DNA of 64,000 bases from Micropterix aruncella. Lineage: Eukaryota > Arthropoda > Insecta > Lepidoptera > Micropterigidae. The first letter of the stretch is position 1; the number at the start of each line of letters is the position of its first letter. Positions 10,240 to 21,485 of the stretch are shown here, piece by piece. A model generated the notes under the pieces. The model was not told where the DNA came from and did no database searches. It was given only the letters and a program-made list of their open reading frames with translations. A program made the position numbers and the translations under genes. The DNA is taken from NCBI GenBank assembly GCA_944548615.1, contig OX155960.1, positions 16,709,033-16,773,032 of the forward strand, read 5' to 3'.

Positions 10240-11053
10240 TTTTTTTTATAAGACGAACGCTCATTACGCTTCTACACTTATAATTTAATGATAAGGCTAC
10301 TTTTATAATTCGAGCCTGCATTTTTGGAAGGCATTTTTTTTCGCTATCCATACGCATACGAAAGCAATATTTTTCGCTCTCAATGTTGTAAATGTGTACG
10401 AACAATATAAGTAACTCCAGAGCATATTTACGACATCCAAAAAAAGTTCACATCGCACTTCCACAAGTTATTTATATCGTGGTCTACACATAATTGGATT
10501 AGCAATATTTCCGGGGAATTCTGCTAGCGAGTATGCATTGCCCTCTTATGGTTCGATCTGCAACTGCGTGGGGAAACCCGTATTAATCTATACCACCATC
10601 AATACAAAGTTGTACAGAAATGTTGCTGTAGATGGCGCTGTGCTCGAATTATTCAAAATATCAGACGCGACTGATGGACGCGGGTTACGGACGCGAATGA
10701 GGGCTCGATTAGTTTGAAGTATGTAGATAATCTAATTATATTTTGATATATGATACCGTATATTCGTGCTTAGAACGCTATCTACTGAACGTAAAAGAGA
10801 ATTAATCGAGGTTTGGAACTATAATTGTCATTTACATGTTGCGTACCATAGTAAAACCCTAGCTGCCAAAACGTAGTACGGCATAGATCAATCTTATAAA
10901 CGTTTTTCTGTCTTTTGCAAAAGTTTTCATTTGTGTACATAACAGATGATAAAACCATTAATCTCATGAAAGAAAACTACTATGTCTACCCCTTTACACA
11001 TATGTAGTTTCATTTTCAACCTATTAGAAAAACTAACGCTGATTTTTTTTCAG

Positions 11054-11223
11054 ATGAGCTGAACCGCATCAACAAGATCAACAGAAATGCCTTCAAACCG
11101 CCCGTCTCCGAAGCCGTCAAGGATATCGTAAGAGCAAACTTCACAATGGAGATTGAGTTCTACCAGTTCTGCAGACAGCGACTGTACAGACAACTCAGAG
11201 CGCTGCGATTACCACATTCATGA
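11054..11223 (+). CDS. pip: Pipe-like 2-O-sulfotransferase, last coding exon
   Basis: Completes the frame of the exon at 7671: the split codon G|AT reads Asp, then ELNRINKINRNAFKPPVSEA, FTMEIEFYQFCRQRLYRQ and LRALRLPHS, then TGA at 11221. The basic, aromatic C-terminus ending shortly after FYQFCxQRLYRQ is typical of insect Pipe-type enzymes and unlike vertebrate HS2ST1. At 56 codons it is easily missed by ORF scans. Phase agreement with the upstream exon and the strong acceptor make this secure. It converges on the PP1-subunit gene. Confidence 0.85.
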
Positions 11224-12885
11224 AACGACGTAGACAGCCGAAGTTTGTAAATAGTCCGATGATAGTCATAGAATACGAAAAAAAATTAGTAAAACCCATC
11301 TCTATCGACGTATCGAAATGTAAATATTGCGCGAGGACAACATAGTGAAAAGTGACTAAGCTATAAAGACAAACAAATATTTAAGAAAATCATTTAGATA
11401 TAATTATATAAATGTATGCATAATTTAAATGGCCTTATTATCATATGATAAAGGGCGGATTTTTTTAAATGTGGACCAATATCAGAAATATTTTTTTTAC
11501 TACATATTTGTTCCATTGACTAGTTTTCAGAAATGTTTTTATGTTTAACATGTTTTGACAAGTTTTTTTTATGTTATGACCTGTTTTTAGAAATGTTTGT
11601 CAGTGGATGTTAGCTCGCTCTACCATTTGGTAGCGAATGGTTTCCTGCAGCTTGGGCCATAGGATCCACAGTGTTTTCCGGTCGGCCCAGCTCACGATTC
11701 AGCTCCTATTCAGTATCTTCCTCGAGCGAGGGACTACCCCGGATAAAACTCTCGCGTCCCAGGCCTCACGGCTTGTGGATCGGTTTCCCCCGGGGTAAGC
11801 CCTCCGGCGCTACTGGACGGTTTATGCACCGTGCGGCGTCAGCCAATCGGTTGTGCACTCTGACTAAAATTACTGTAGGAGTGTGGTGGCTATGGAAATA
11901 TACTGTCTTCTAAGCAGCGTAAGTATATTTTGACCTGTTGTCATGCCACTCTTGAAACGAACCATCGGCCACCGATCCCGAGTGGTATGACGAGCACAGG
12001 ACGCCCAAGTCCGCGATAAATTCATATTGAATTACCGCTTTAGTACAATAGGTAGAGGCCGCGCAAGTGATTTTGGTCCCATAACCAGTCGGGAGGACGG
12101 AGGTATCCTAAAGGTTAATTCCAGACGGAGATATCCTGTCAATACTGGTAGCCAGGGGCGAGGTGGTTTACCTTTCTAGTGCCTCGCCGTAAGGCATTGG
12201 CCTCTAGCGGGTTCGTGGCTTTGCTGGACGGTAGATTTGTATCGTCCCAAAGTCTTCTACGCTCACTCCACGGGAGACATAACGATCATTATCTCTAAAA
12301 CTTCCTGGGGTGACGGGTACGCCCGTTATAGTTGACATCTCCAAATGTCAGTGGATGTAGCGAATTGCCTGTGATGAATATGTTTTACTTTATTGCTATT
12401 TGGGGCTTTATAAATGAAATAATACTATAGTCTATAAAAGTATTAATTAATTGATCGTAATTGTTGCAAAAGCCTTGAAACCTATCTAAAATGTTAGTCA
12501 GTGAAACCCATTCTAAAATTGGTACACTTTTTTAAAAAATCCGCCCGAATATATCACAAAATTGTACAAGTATTAAAAACGCATTTAAATGTAAATATAT
12601 TAGCGCCATCTGTTGATGATACTTTGTACTTCTATGCATTCATACAGTTCACCTGATATCCGTTAGATAACGATAGCTTTCAATTTATTTTCGACGGTGA
12701 AGCACTAGTGATATTTAGAGAATACGTATTTTAATAATAATAACTAGGTATAATCTCACTTTTGAATTTGAATAAAATATTCCAAATTGTGTGATAATCG
12801 CTTTTTTTGTAACCTAGATACTAAGAGATCTCCCTGTTGTAATATATTTTTGAATACAAATAAAATAAACCTTTTTTTAAAAAAA
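11224..12885 (+). other. Probable 3' UTR of the pipe-like gene
   Basis: No further coding after the TGA. AT-rich, interrupted by retroposon X2 (11611-12345). Candidate AATAAA signals lie at 12771 and 12859. The true end could be earlier. Confidence 0.4.
11611..12345 (-). mobile_element. Retroposon X, copy 2
   Basis: Flanked by a 13-bp direct repeat TGTCAGTGGATGT (11598-11610, 12346-12358). It carries the X words CTCTGACTAA, CTTCTACGCTCACTCC and ACGCCCGTTATAGTTGAC. It belongs to a subfamily with a TTAATTCCAGACGGAGATAT block, shared with 34.6 and 40.2 kb. It probably lies in the pipe 3' UTR. Confidence 0.8.
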
Positions 12886-12895
12886 TACATTTATT
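12771..12895. promoter_or_regulatory. Convergent poly(A) signals
   Basis: AATAAA on the + strand at 12771-12776 and overlapping at 12859-12869 (pipe side). AATAAA on the - strand at 12890-12895 (TTTATT on +; PP1-subunit side). The two transcripts probably end within tens of bases of each other. Confidence 0.45.
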
Positions 12896-13702
12896 GTGTT
12901 GCCTATTTAAAAAACAAATTAAATTATAACTATATACAAAATACAATTCATAAATACTAGAACATTCAGAATTATCGTTAAATGTCGGTGGACTAAGATA
13001 ACTAAAATATAATTAAAAAAGAGGAATAGAAAATTCACAAACTTTAATATTTATAATACATATCTCCTGATAAAATTTCTGTTCAATGTATGGATGTAAC
13101 CACCATTTGTATGTCAATATGACACAAACTTACTTATATTTTAAAAAAATATCTAAAATATATTATTTTCTGCTAGTATGGCAATCGAGTTATATTTTTA
13201 GATATGGCAAAACGTTAACTTCATCAGGTACTCTACGTTTTAAAATGGATGATGGTAGATTTCCGAAGGATGATTAAAATTCACGCAATACACGGTAAGT
13301 ACTTCGTGGAAGCAAAGTATTTTAGTGAATAATTACATTTTAATAGTCTAAAAAACACAAATAGATAACATTATTACTGTATAATTAAATTCGATTTTCT
13401 CTTAAAACTAAGCTAGTCTCTTCGTATTGCGATTTGAATTCAAATCTCAAATGAGTAATATAAAAATTATGATTTAGGTAGATGCCTTTAAAATAGTTAT
13501 TTTGCATTTCTGCACAGTTCAGTCGTTCGATATATTTTATTTTTCATTTTAACATTTTTTTTTAACAATAACTTAAAATGACCAGAGACAACACTGATTA
13601 AAGTATTCTTTATAATCAATGGATTACTTATAAATTATTATCATTTCGTAAAATTATCGATTTCTGGGTAGCCTGCGGCAGAGAGATTTAGTCGGAGGAA
13701 CA
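12896..13702 (-). other. Probable 3' UTR of the PP1 regulatory-subunit gene
   Basis: About 0.8 kb of AT-rich sequence between the stop codon and the minus-strand AATAAA. No transposon family recurrent in the window was recognised in it, unlike most non-coding DNA here. Confidence 0.4.
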
Positions 13703-15283
13703 TCAGTAGAAGGAGGGGTGCCAGTTCTCCATTGGATGGACAGTAAGAGGTGGAGCTATCGGATTGATTCTAGCGTGTCCAATGAAGGGCAAGCACTGGT
13801 AGCAGTAGTTGATACCGGCGTTGTTGTCCCAGTATTGGCAGCCCTTGCACTGGAACCGAACGGCGAACTCCAACTTCTGACCGACGTTGATCGTGGGAGG
13901 GTAAAGTGTGAACGTGAACGTGTCCGAGAATCCGTCGCAAGATCCCTGGACGTAGGCCGCCTGGATGTCCGTGTAGGCCTTCCAGCCGTTCATCGTATAT
14001 CGTATGTGGACAGATTTGTGAAAGTCTAAGTTTCTAACGCGAACGGTGCCGCAGATGGTGGTGGTGAGCCCCTCGTTGAACATGGCCGTCTCCAAGCAGA
14101 CGTACTTCTCGTTGAGAATATCCATAAAATTGGGCAAAATGCAAGGCGGCTGAAACATAGGAACGATGTGTTTGTCGCTGGGTTTCCTCAAGCCGTTCAA
14201 TGGGTACGCCGGAGGCGGAGCGTTGACGTCAGCGTCTAATAAGTCTAGAAAGGCGGATTTGGGAACGGTTGGAATATCATCCATGAATGTTTTCACGTCG
14301 GCGAGATCCAGGCCTAAAACGTCTGCAAACCTGACGATCTTCTTCCTACCGGGCGTTCCGGGTGGGGTTTTACCCGTTTTTAACGAAGAGCATCGCCTGA
14401 CGCGCTGAATTTTATCGTCGGAGTCGTTCTCTTCTTCGGAACTCTGTTTCTCTTTATCGTCGATGCGCAGTAGTGATAAGTTTCCTTCTGGGATGGGAGA
14501 AGCCTCTTTTTCAACGGATGCTTCTTTAGTGATTATCTCCGGCTGTTCGATCTCTTTAATGTCAGTACTTAGGGCTACTTCGTCTTCGTTTTTCACAGGC
14601 ATTTCTTCTTTTGTTTCAATTGTTATTTCTTGTTTTGTTTCTATTTCTTCATCTGGGGTGTGTATGCCGTTGGCGATAGCAGGAGCGGGTTTTTGTTCGG
14701 TGTTGATATGGTTGTGAGATTCTGGTGCTGCGGTTTTCCACGCCATGGGTTCAACCGAGTGTTTGATTGTGGTCGATTTTTGCGGCCATCCTCTGTCGAC
14801 TTGGTCGACGCCGTTGTCGCGGTGGATATCGCCGTTTCGCCGAAGGCAGTCGAGAGAGATGGGCGAGAAGAGGCGCTTCTCCGCGTGGCCGTTCTGCATC
14901 CCGGCGGGCGATCCGCCCTCTTCATTTTTGTTCGCTACTTTCTTGCTGTTGTTGTTGATGAGTGCGCCTTCGTAGAGGCGGTTGAACTTGGCCTTGTTCG
15001 ACTGGTTGACGGGGAACGCTTCGCCTTCCTCGGCGTCGAGGTAGAGGGAGTCGCAATCGCTGTCGTTGTGGTGGTAGGCCTCCTCGGCGGGGCTGGACGG
15101 GCCTTCGTAGTCGAGGTCGAAGTCCAGGAAGAGCTCGGGCGGCGAAGAGGGCGATGCGCCGGCGTCCGGAGTGCCCAAGCTGCGCAGTCGCGTGTGAAGG
15201 CGCCGCGCGAACGCCTCCGCTCGTCCGCGGCACGACATGGGCAGCACCGCCGAAAGGCTGCACTGATCTGAACCCAATTGAGC
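13703..15283 (-). CDS. Protein phosphatase 1 glycogen-targeting subunit (PPP1R3 family), terminal coding exon
   Basis: Scaffold that brings PP1 catalytic subunit to glycogen and glycogen synthase. Reading from ATG at 15238 gives 511 residues. Residues about 1-30 (MSCRGRAEAFARRLHTRLRS) are basic; 30-300 are acidic, low-complexity and probably disordered. At about 300 lies KKIVRFADVLGLDLADVK, an RVxF-type PP1-docking site with the PPP1R3 FADxxGLxL extension. About 375-490 is a CBM21 domain with VRVRNLDFHKSVHIRY, GWKAYTDIQA, DTFTFTLYPP and the signature QYWDNNAGINY. The protein ends NWHPSFY before TGA. An acceptor (TTTGTTTGCAG) ends at 15284, so the exon starts at 15283. The frame stays open above the ATG (AQLGSDQCSLSAVLP), so translation may instead begin in an upstream exon. 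Drosophila relatives are Gbs-70E and Gbs-76A; I cannot say which. Confidence 0.9.
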   Translation of the reverse strand, partial: AQLGSDQCSLSAVLPMSCRGRAEAFARRLHTRLRSLGTPDAGASPSSPPELFLDFDLDYEGPSSPAEEAYHHNDSDCDSLYLDAEEGEAFPVNQSNKAKFNRLYEGALINNNSKKVANKNEEGGSPAGMQNGHAEKRLFSPISLDCLRRNGDIHRDNGVDQVDRGWPQKSTTIKHSVEPMAWKTAAPESHNHINTEQKPAPAIANGIHTPDEEIETKQEITIETKEEMPVKNEDEVALSTDIKEIEQPEIITKEASVEKEASPIPEGNLSLLRIDDKEKQSSEEENDSDDKIQRVRRCSSLKTGKTPPGTPGRKKIVRFADVLGLDLADVKTFMDDIPTVPKSAFLDLLDADVNAPPPAYPLNGLRKPSDKHIVPMFQPPCILPNFMDILNEKYVCLETAMFNEGLTTTICGTVRVRNLDFHKSVHIRYTMNGWKAYTDIQAAYVQGSCDGFSDTFTFTLYPPTINVGQKLEFAVRFQCKGCQYWDNNAGINYCYQCLPFIGHARINPIAPPLTVHPMENWHPSFY

Positions 15284-15552
15284 CTGCAAACAAAAGAAAC
15301 AACAATCGTAAATACGAGTTCCAAGAAAATAGCAGAACAAGGGTCTATTTACAAAAATCGTAGGAATAGGTCGATTTCTCATAAACTACATTTTGAATGT
15401 GTCATATATTTTGTTCAACAAAAATGTGTATGTAATCTACAGTGTGTTTAGTGGGACGAACCTTTCTCGAACCCAGCGATCTGCCCAACTTGAAGGTCAG
15501 AGATCTGCATGGACTGGTAAGCAGTACCGGGCTACTAGCAGACTTGTAGTAC

Positions 15553-15596
15553 TCTTTTGTAACTACCCAGTCACTGTAGTGGGTAGTTACAAAAGA
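15553..15596. repeat. Short perfect hairpin, 17-bp arms
   Basis: TCTTTTGTAACTACCCA and its exact complement TGGGTAGTTACAAAAGA, separated by ten bases. It lies 270 bp above the PP1-subunit exon acceptor. Probably a MITE remnant. Confidence 0.8.
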
Positions 15597-15705
15597 TTTT
15601 ATAGATCCAGGTGACATCGAGGGCTGGAAACAAGCGTTCCCACTCCGTTTACTTATACTACTACAATTAGAAATCAATGACTATCGCGGTAGTTTGACAT
15701 TATAC

Positions 15706-16612
15706 ACTGAGAAAAATAATGGTTTGATTCTTACATTACCATTTTGTTATCACAGTTTTATACAGAATAACTTTGTTTCAATTGTAATTTTGTTGAATTA
15801 CAAAGAATTTTGATGAGACTTCATTACTTGATTATATATATCAACATTTTTAGTACGGGTATTACGGAAATGACAGTTAACATGTCAAATTTCAACATGA
15901 TTATCGTGTTTGAATATAACCGTACGTATACCTACTACTAAATGCTGTCATGTTGGAAATGCTGTCATGCGAGATACCAAGGTCGCGACGTAATGAAATA
16001 ACAATATGTTTTTAACATTACGGCACGGTAACAACCGTCACGCCAACATCGTTACGCGTCATGTTAATTCATACGTATTAACCACAGTGCGAGTTATATT
16101 TTATTTATTTATTTAGTAGTAACACATCTAGTAAAAAGTTAATGTCATATTTGATTAAGATGTTAGCAAGAAATTGATGCGACATTATTTTTATGATTGA
16201 CACAGTCGCCTAACTAGGCCTAGGCCTGTTCTAAGGCAGACTTTTAATGATGATATTAAGTGTGCACTGTCAACTTAATCTATAGTTAGTACTTATTTTT
16301 AAATCGACAAATATAAAACTACAAATATTTACGCATATACAAATATGGATAGATACTTATATACATCTATAGATAAAATATATATCCATATATGCAAACA
16401 TACACATACATATATTTATACGAAAATAATAATAAAACCAAAATAAATAAAATAAAAACTAAAATAATATTCATATATAAATCAATTACATATTGATATG
16501 ACGCTCACATACCTATAATAGTCATTTAAAATTATCATATACGTAATACTTGTTGAAACATGCGTATTTCTGTGTATTACATACATAGTTACATTTTTCT
16601 CAGTATTTACAG
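15706..16612. mobile_element. TIR element (CACTGAGAAAAAT ends) with nested LINE end
   Basis: Left end CACTGAGAAAAATAATGG and right end ATTTTTCTCAGTATTTACAG are inverted repeats. Flanking parts (AATTCATACGTATTAAC, GAAACATGCGTATTTCTGTG) match, inverted, the fragment at 44780-45075, where they are nearly contiguous. The 440 bp between about 16099 and 16540 are therefore an insertion (LINE copy c). No transposase frame. Confidence 0.6.
16099..16500 (-). mobile_element. LINE-type 3' end with double hairpin (copy c)
   Basis: Inverted. Hairpins at 16206-16240 read GCCT[TAGAAC]AGGC and GCCT[AGTT]AGGC. The tail is a TTATTTATTTATTT run at about 16105 on the + strand. Confidence 0.65.
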
Positions 16613-16690
16613 TGAAAAAAATGTAACGATGTAATACACTTCTATTGTGTAATATTTAAATATTATTTCTTTTTAGTAAGTTTAGATTAT

Positions 16691-16995
16691 TATAAATAGG
16701 ATAAGAACGAAGCTTATCCTATTTATATTCACTCGAAATTTTTCGAGTGAAGTTGCAGCGCCCGACGTTCCGTCGGTAGACTGTCTGCCCTGTCCGTCTA
16801 CACTGGACAAGGCGGTTGCAACATCGCCGAAACGTCGGGTACTGCAAGCTTCACTCGAAATTTTTCGAGTGAAGCTTGCAGCACCCGACGTTTCGGCGAT
16901 GTTGCAACCGCCTTGTCCAGTGTAGACGGACAGGGCAGACGGTCTACCGACGGAACGTCGGGTGCTGCAAACTTAACGCGGTAAATTCGTTTTGA
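16691..16995. mobile_element. Compound fold-back palindrome (family F)
   Basis: Three nested symmetries. A small hairpin (AATAGGATAAG/CTTATCCTATT) lies at 16691-16725. The self-complementary ACTCGAAATTTTTCGAGT occurs twice, at about 16731 and 16853. A large palindrome of roughly 110-bp arms is centred at about 16861, with few mismatches. The arms carry CGACGTTTCGGCGATGTTGC. The right edge (ACGCGGTAAATTCGTTTT) is shared with the 6.5 and 53.1 kb copies. Confidence 0.8.
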
Positions 16996-16999
16996 TTTT

Positions 17000-17555
17000 A
17001 TTTAATAACTTCTACAGTTTTACACAGTTTTAGGGCTAAAATCCAACCACCCAATATTTTGTAGAAGAAGAAACAAAAAAGTAAGCTTATATGATTCTAT
17101 TTAATTCTCAAAAGCTACTTTTTTTCATTACCTAGGAGGTAAATGAAAAAATTTAGGCAAAAAGCAATAAAACCTAAAATATTGTTCCCGGCTAAATTTC
17201 AAAACACTACTAAATGTTTTGCGATGGAAATACGTACATACATACTAAGATATAGAAATATAGATGTATGTACTAGTTTCGGTTTCTTTGCTCTGAATGG
17301 TATTATCGAAATCTATTAAGGTGGTTTGCAATCAATCTTTAAAGCGAAACTCTTTATCGAGTACTTTTTGTATTCTCGCACGACCACGATTTTCCGTCAC
17401 AGTTGTTAGTTAATGTCAGAATGGTATGCAGAAGTATTCGTGGAAACGAATTAATGATTGTTCAGTTGTTACAACTTCTCCATTTTCATTTTTATTGGTT
17501 TATTCTTTTAACACGTTGACACTGAGGACGACGTCGCGTCGTGTGACGTTATCAT
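17000..17555. other. No gene seen
   Basis: AT-rich. A CpG-rich spot GACGACGTCGCGTCGTGTGA lies at about 17528-17547. Confidence 0.4.
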
Positions 17556-17559
17556 CGAG

Positions 17560-17735
17560 TGAAACGTCTAAATATCTAAATGTCAATACATTACCATAAA
17601 TAGATTGTGTTTAATGTCAAATGAAAGGTCTGATTGAGCACATTCCGGAAATATGTATGTATTTATATGGATAAATACATAAACCACAAATATTTCATAA
17701 AAAACCGTAATAAAAATATTTATAAATACATTACA
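17560..17735 (-). mobile_element. Z-family MITE, fragment
   Basis: Inverted interior of Z: AATGTCAAATGAAAGGTCTG, then ACATTCCGGAAATATG and TATATGGATAAATACATAAA. Both termini are missing. It abuts LINE copy d. Confidence 0.65.
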
Positions 17736-17739
17736 AATT

Positions 17740-18250
17740 ACAAATTATTTATTGATTTCAAATTGTGAGTAGATTTAATATACAAAAGTCTTAACCTAAC
17801 TAGGCTGCCGCCTGTTCCAAGGTAGACAATTTATTTTAATTGTCCTAAGAAATCTATAATATTATATTTATATAAATAAACAAAATCATACATAATGTAG
17901 CAGAAATATATTAATTACCTAATTAAAAATTCGTAAGAAAATGTCATGAAAATTGTCAATAACCTATTATTTTATTTTAAAACATGATAAAAATTAATAT
18001 ATATTTATATACATATGTATTAATAAGTATTAATGTGTATTAATAATATACAAAATAAATTCACAAAAATAAAAATAAAATTATATATATACAAATCATC
18101 AATTTATATTACTACATATACTATTATGTTTTTATCATAAGGATTTAATTATCTAATAAGGTGTTCAATATCTGCATTTGTACAATTTAAGAGGTAGGCA
18201 CGCAAACTATTTTTAAATGTATATTAAATTTTAATGTCTTTAATGTTTGG
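17740..18250 (-). mobile_element. LINE-type 3' end with double hairpin (copy d)
   Basis: Inverted. At 17792-17827: ACCT[TGGAAC]AGGC and CCT[AGTT]AGG. A TTATTTATTGATTT tail stands about 50 bp from the hairpin. The far end in AT-rich DNA is approximate. Confidence 0.5.
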
Positions 18251-18850
18251 CGGCATTACTTCACTTTTTTTAACGGCAGTCGTGTTTTTTTTATTTAATT
18301 ACTTTTTCTAACTAGGAGTCAAAAACCACCGCGGTTTTTTAACCTTTACAAAAAAAATAATAACCCGTTTACCGTATGTTTTCCATCTTGTTTTAGTGGT
18401 ACTGGAGGGTGGGAGTTACTGAGATTCACGAATTTCTGTGTCTGTTGAGCCAGACAATTTTCAAGGGATTATATCATAATGTACATATATAATCACGTTA
18501 GTACATAATGGAACGATTTCTATTGCCGAAAAACTCTGAATAAAATAGCAAACTGAGAAAGAGTGGACTACCATTTTTTCAAATTTTGTATTTTTTGTTA
18601 CTGTGTTATTAGTGTGTTAAGTTGCATGATGTATCCAGCGTTTAAGGTGATCCAAATAAGTAATTCGATTTTGTGCCTCAAGATTTTTCAACGCCCTTCC
18701 GGAAAACATTAAAACTGAAGAAAATGGGAAACATTTTAAAAAACTATTGACTGCATGGTTTTTAAAAGAATAAAATCAACACATTCAGAATGAATTAAAG
18801 ATAATTATTTAGTTAATAATTGCGATAAGAATATTTAAACATACGTTTTT
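18251..18850. other. No gene seen
   Basis: AT-rich, unassigned. No recurrent family of this window was recognised in it. Confidence 0.35.
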
Positions 18851-19590
18851 TTTTTTTTTATATTTTAATTCTTCAACAATTTGTACCTACCTATTTATTA
18901 TTTTATTTTATTTCATTTAATTTAATTACGTATTTGATTACAATTCCATTTTAATTATATTTTGCGATTATTTGTTTGATTTAAGTTTATATATTTATAT
19001 TTCTGATGATTATTATTATTACCTATTATTTAGCAATAGTTTAATTAGTTTTAATTTAATTTAATTTAATTTACATAATTTTAACATTAAATATTGAGAT
19101 ACTTTCCATTTTTATAAATTGACAAAAATACGAAATTATATCATTCTAAAATTATTCATTTCTATTAAGCAATTGATATTTTAAAAATTGACAATCAATT
19201 TGCATTTTTATTACATCTGATTATTCTAATGGTAATTTTGTTTTATTTATTATTTGGATTAGATTTAGTTTTATTTTATTTTATTTTTATTTTAAAAAAG
19301 ATTTGAATTTTCTATTTTAATTTAATTTTTTGTAGACTATTTTAATAATTAGTTTCATAAGTAATCATAAACATAATCATAATCAAGTAATCATAATGCA
19401 CAAAGAAAATTGCTCAAGTCTGCCTTAGAACAGGCTCAGGCCTAGTTAGGCGACTTTCGGTCATAACCATGTCTCAGTCACAATAAGAATCAGTTTTCTG
19501 CTATTGCCTCATTTACATACAGTGTGACATGGTAAAATGTAATAGTTAAATTTTGTAATACCTACTCTAAATAAATAAAAATAAATAAAT
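18850..19590 (+). mobile_element. LINE-type 3' end with double hairpin (copy e)
   Basis: Nearly identical, inverted, to 40990-41660 (shared TAAGCAATTGATATTTTAAA-like and TTATTATTTGGATTAGATTT blocks). Hairpins at 19421-19452: GCCT[TAGAAC]AGGC and GCCT[AGTT]AGGC. The tail is AAATAAATAAAAATAAATAAA. The high identity of e and h suggests recent copying. Confidence 0.7.
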
Positions 19591-19751
19591 GTCTGAAGGA
19601 CTTTACGGAAAATGTGGAAATGCTACAAGAATAACTATCGCAAAGTATAACAGATAAAAAATAGAGAATACGTCAGTATTGCAAACTGGCAACAGATGAT
19701 TCTAGAACAACAGATCGACAAACTTAAAGATTTCCTGATAAAAGTCTTTCC

Positions 19752-19976
19752 CCCTCAAACCCTACTTAGGGGTGTAACACACACAGGCGTTAGTGTTTTG
19801 CTTGGTATTTCTTACTCTTAAGTAGAAATCGGTTTCATTGAACCGGTAGGTACTTTATTAACTCGTGGTTACCTACAACACGCCGTGTGTGTATCACACC
19901 CCACATTACAAATTACACATTACAACAATTAATGTGTAGTAATAGTGTATATAAGAATAACAGTAGGGTTTGAGGG
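19752..19976. mobile_element. Palindromic MITE, 225 bp
   Basis: Perfect 15-bp ends CCCTCAAACCCTACT / AGTAGGGTTTGAGGG. Inside, GGGTGTAACACACACAGGCG pairs with an imperfect complement ending GTATCACACCC. No open frame. Confidence 0.7.
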
Positions 19977-20059
19977 TTAAATCAAAGCACCAATAGATTA
20001 GTACGCAAAAAAATGTTATAATGGTAGATATCCATCATCCAGTGCAACGAAAAAAGAAG

Positions 20060-20956
20060 TTCAAGTTCAAGTTCTTTATTGTGTGAATTATTAAAAAAAC
20101 ATACAATGTTTAAGTAACAAACTGCCCAGAGAGCATACAACATTTCGTTTTAGAAGAAACTTCATAGAGTAGAAGCTATATAAGGCGCAATCAATAAACA
20201 GTAAAACTAAAAACCATCAACAATTAAAATAATCAATATAAGAAATGATCAAACAAAAGCAATAATCATCAATAATCAGATAATCAATCAAAATAATTTT
20301 TATAATGTTTTGTCCAAGAAGAATCTAAATACATTGTAATTATATTTAAATATAAGATACCATATAACTAAATCAATCAATAAAATAATTAATTCAATCT
20401 AAAACAATCAACAAATGAAATAATCAGTATACGCATTACATTAAAATAAAGGGGCTGTAAAAAAAGTGATTTTGTAAAATTTATAAATTGCTCAATAGAG
20501 TAAAACGTATTTGTTGTAAAAAAAATCCTTTAAAAGTTTTTGGAAACTCTGAGGTTGCTATTGTCTTTTATGTTACATGGTAGGCGGTTAAAATAATAAG
20601 GCCCTGAGAACTGGGTACGTTGCCTAGCACCGTTTAAAACAACGCATGGTAGAATGAAATTATTCTTGTATATCTGGTGTTTTTGTTATGTATATCTTTA
20701 AATTTTACGTGACTTTCCTTTTCGGTGTAAAAATCTAATAATAGACTATAATAAGTAAAGTGATGTGAGTCATGATTTTCAATCTTTTAAAAATAGGTCT
20801 ACATGTTTCTATATGTTTAGCGTTGGCGATAATCCGTAATGCTCTTTTCTGTAGGATAAATAAGGGTTCCCTGTGACAAGCGTAACAGTTTCCCCAGATC
20901 GTAATGGCGTAGCTCAGTATCGATTCAAAGTAGGAAAAATAAAGCATCGAGTCCAT
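20060..20956 (-). mobile_element. 5'-truncated non-LTR retrotransposon with (GAACTT)n tail
   Basis: Minus-strand frame with the C-terminal reverse-transcriptase region: YFESILSYAITIWGN, FILQKRALRII. Downstream, in shifted frames, is FNRLPCNIKD, the usual end of jockey/CR1-type ORF2. The 3' end is AATAAAGAACTTGAACTTGA, a short tandem-repeat tail rather than poly(A). Frameshifts show it is dead. Confidence 0.7.
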
Positions 20957-20999
20957 CTATCAATGAAGATATAACATACACTAGTGAATGTTTCGAACA

Positions 21000-21485
21000 T
21001 TCAAGATAATCTAATTAGCCCATAATCCATTAAATGAATTATTTTTAAGGTCGCCTAGTAAACAGACTGATAAAATAGGTATTGTTATAGGCACGACCAA
21101 ACTGGAAACAAACAAGTCCGTTTTTCTACTTACGTTATCGCCCATATACATTCACAGACCTGCAGCGACTCAACGACGCTATAGTGTTGACTGTTACGAA
21201 TAGTCGAGAGTTTTCTCTTTGACCAGTTGAACCGCTTAATAATCCAGCCGATGGAGTAATTATCACTTGTTTCACCTTTTTTGAAAGTCATTATGAAACG
21301 ACTTCGATTTTCCCTCACTCTATTCTTCGATTCGACATTGAATTAGCTTTTAAATTAGTATTTTATTCGTTTGATTCTGAACGAATGGACGAGTATATTA
21401 TTATAATTTATGTAATGAGGATATGAAGCGGGATATGCTCGTTTTATTGATTAATGGCAACCCTCCGAATGTGAAAAAATAAAAA
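21000..21485. other. No gene seen
   Basis: Unassigned sequence between two elements. An open frame on the minus strand (21318-21130) shows no recognisable domain. Confidence 0.35.

Larger units (their letters stand above)
7826..11053 (+). other. Intron of the pipe-like gene
   Basis: GT at 7826 and AG at 11052-11053 preceded by TGATTTTTTTTCAG. It carries a GC minisatellite (8153), a Z MITE (8511) and a 149-bp satellite (9391). In the remainder (8915-9390 and 10240-11050) I see no gene. Confidence 0.75.

Noticed and set aside
14630..15271. 213-codon plus-strand frame
   Set aside because: Antisense shadow of the PPP1R3 exon, whose CBM21 and RVxF motifs are on the minus strand.
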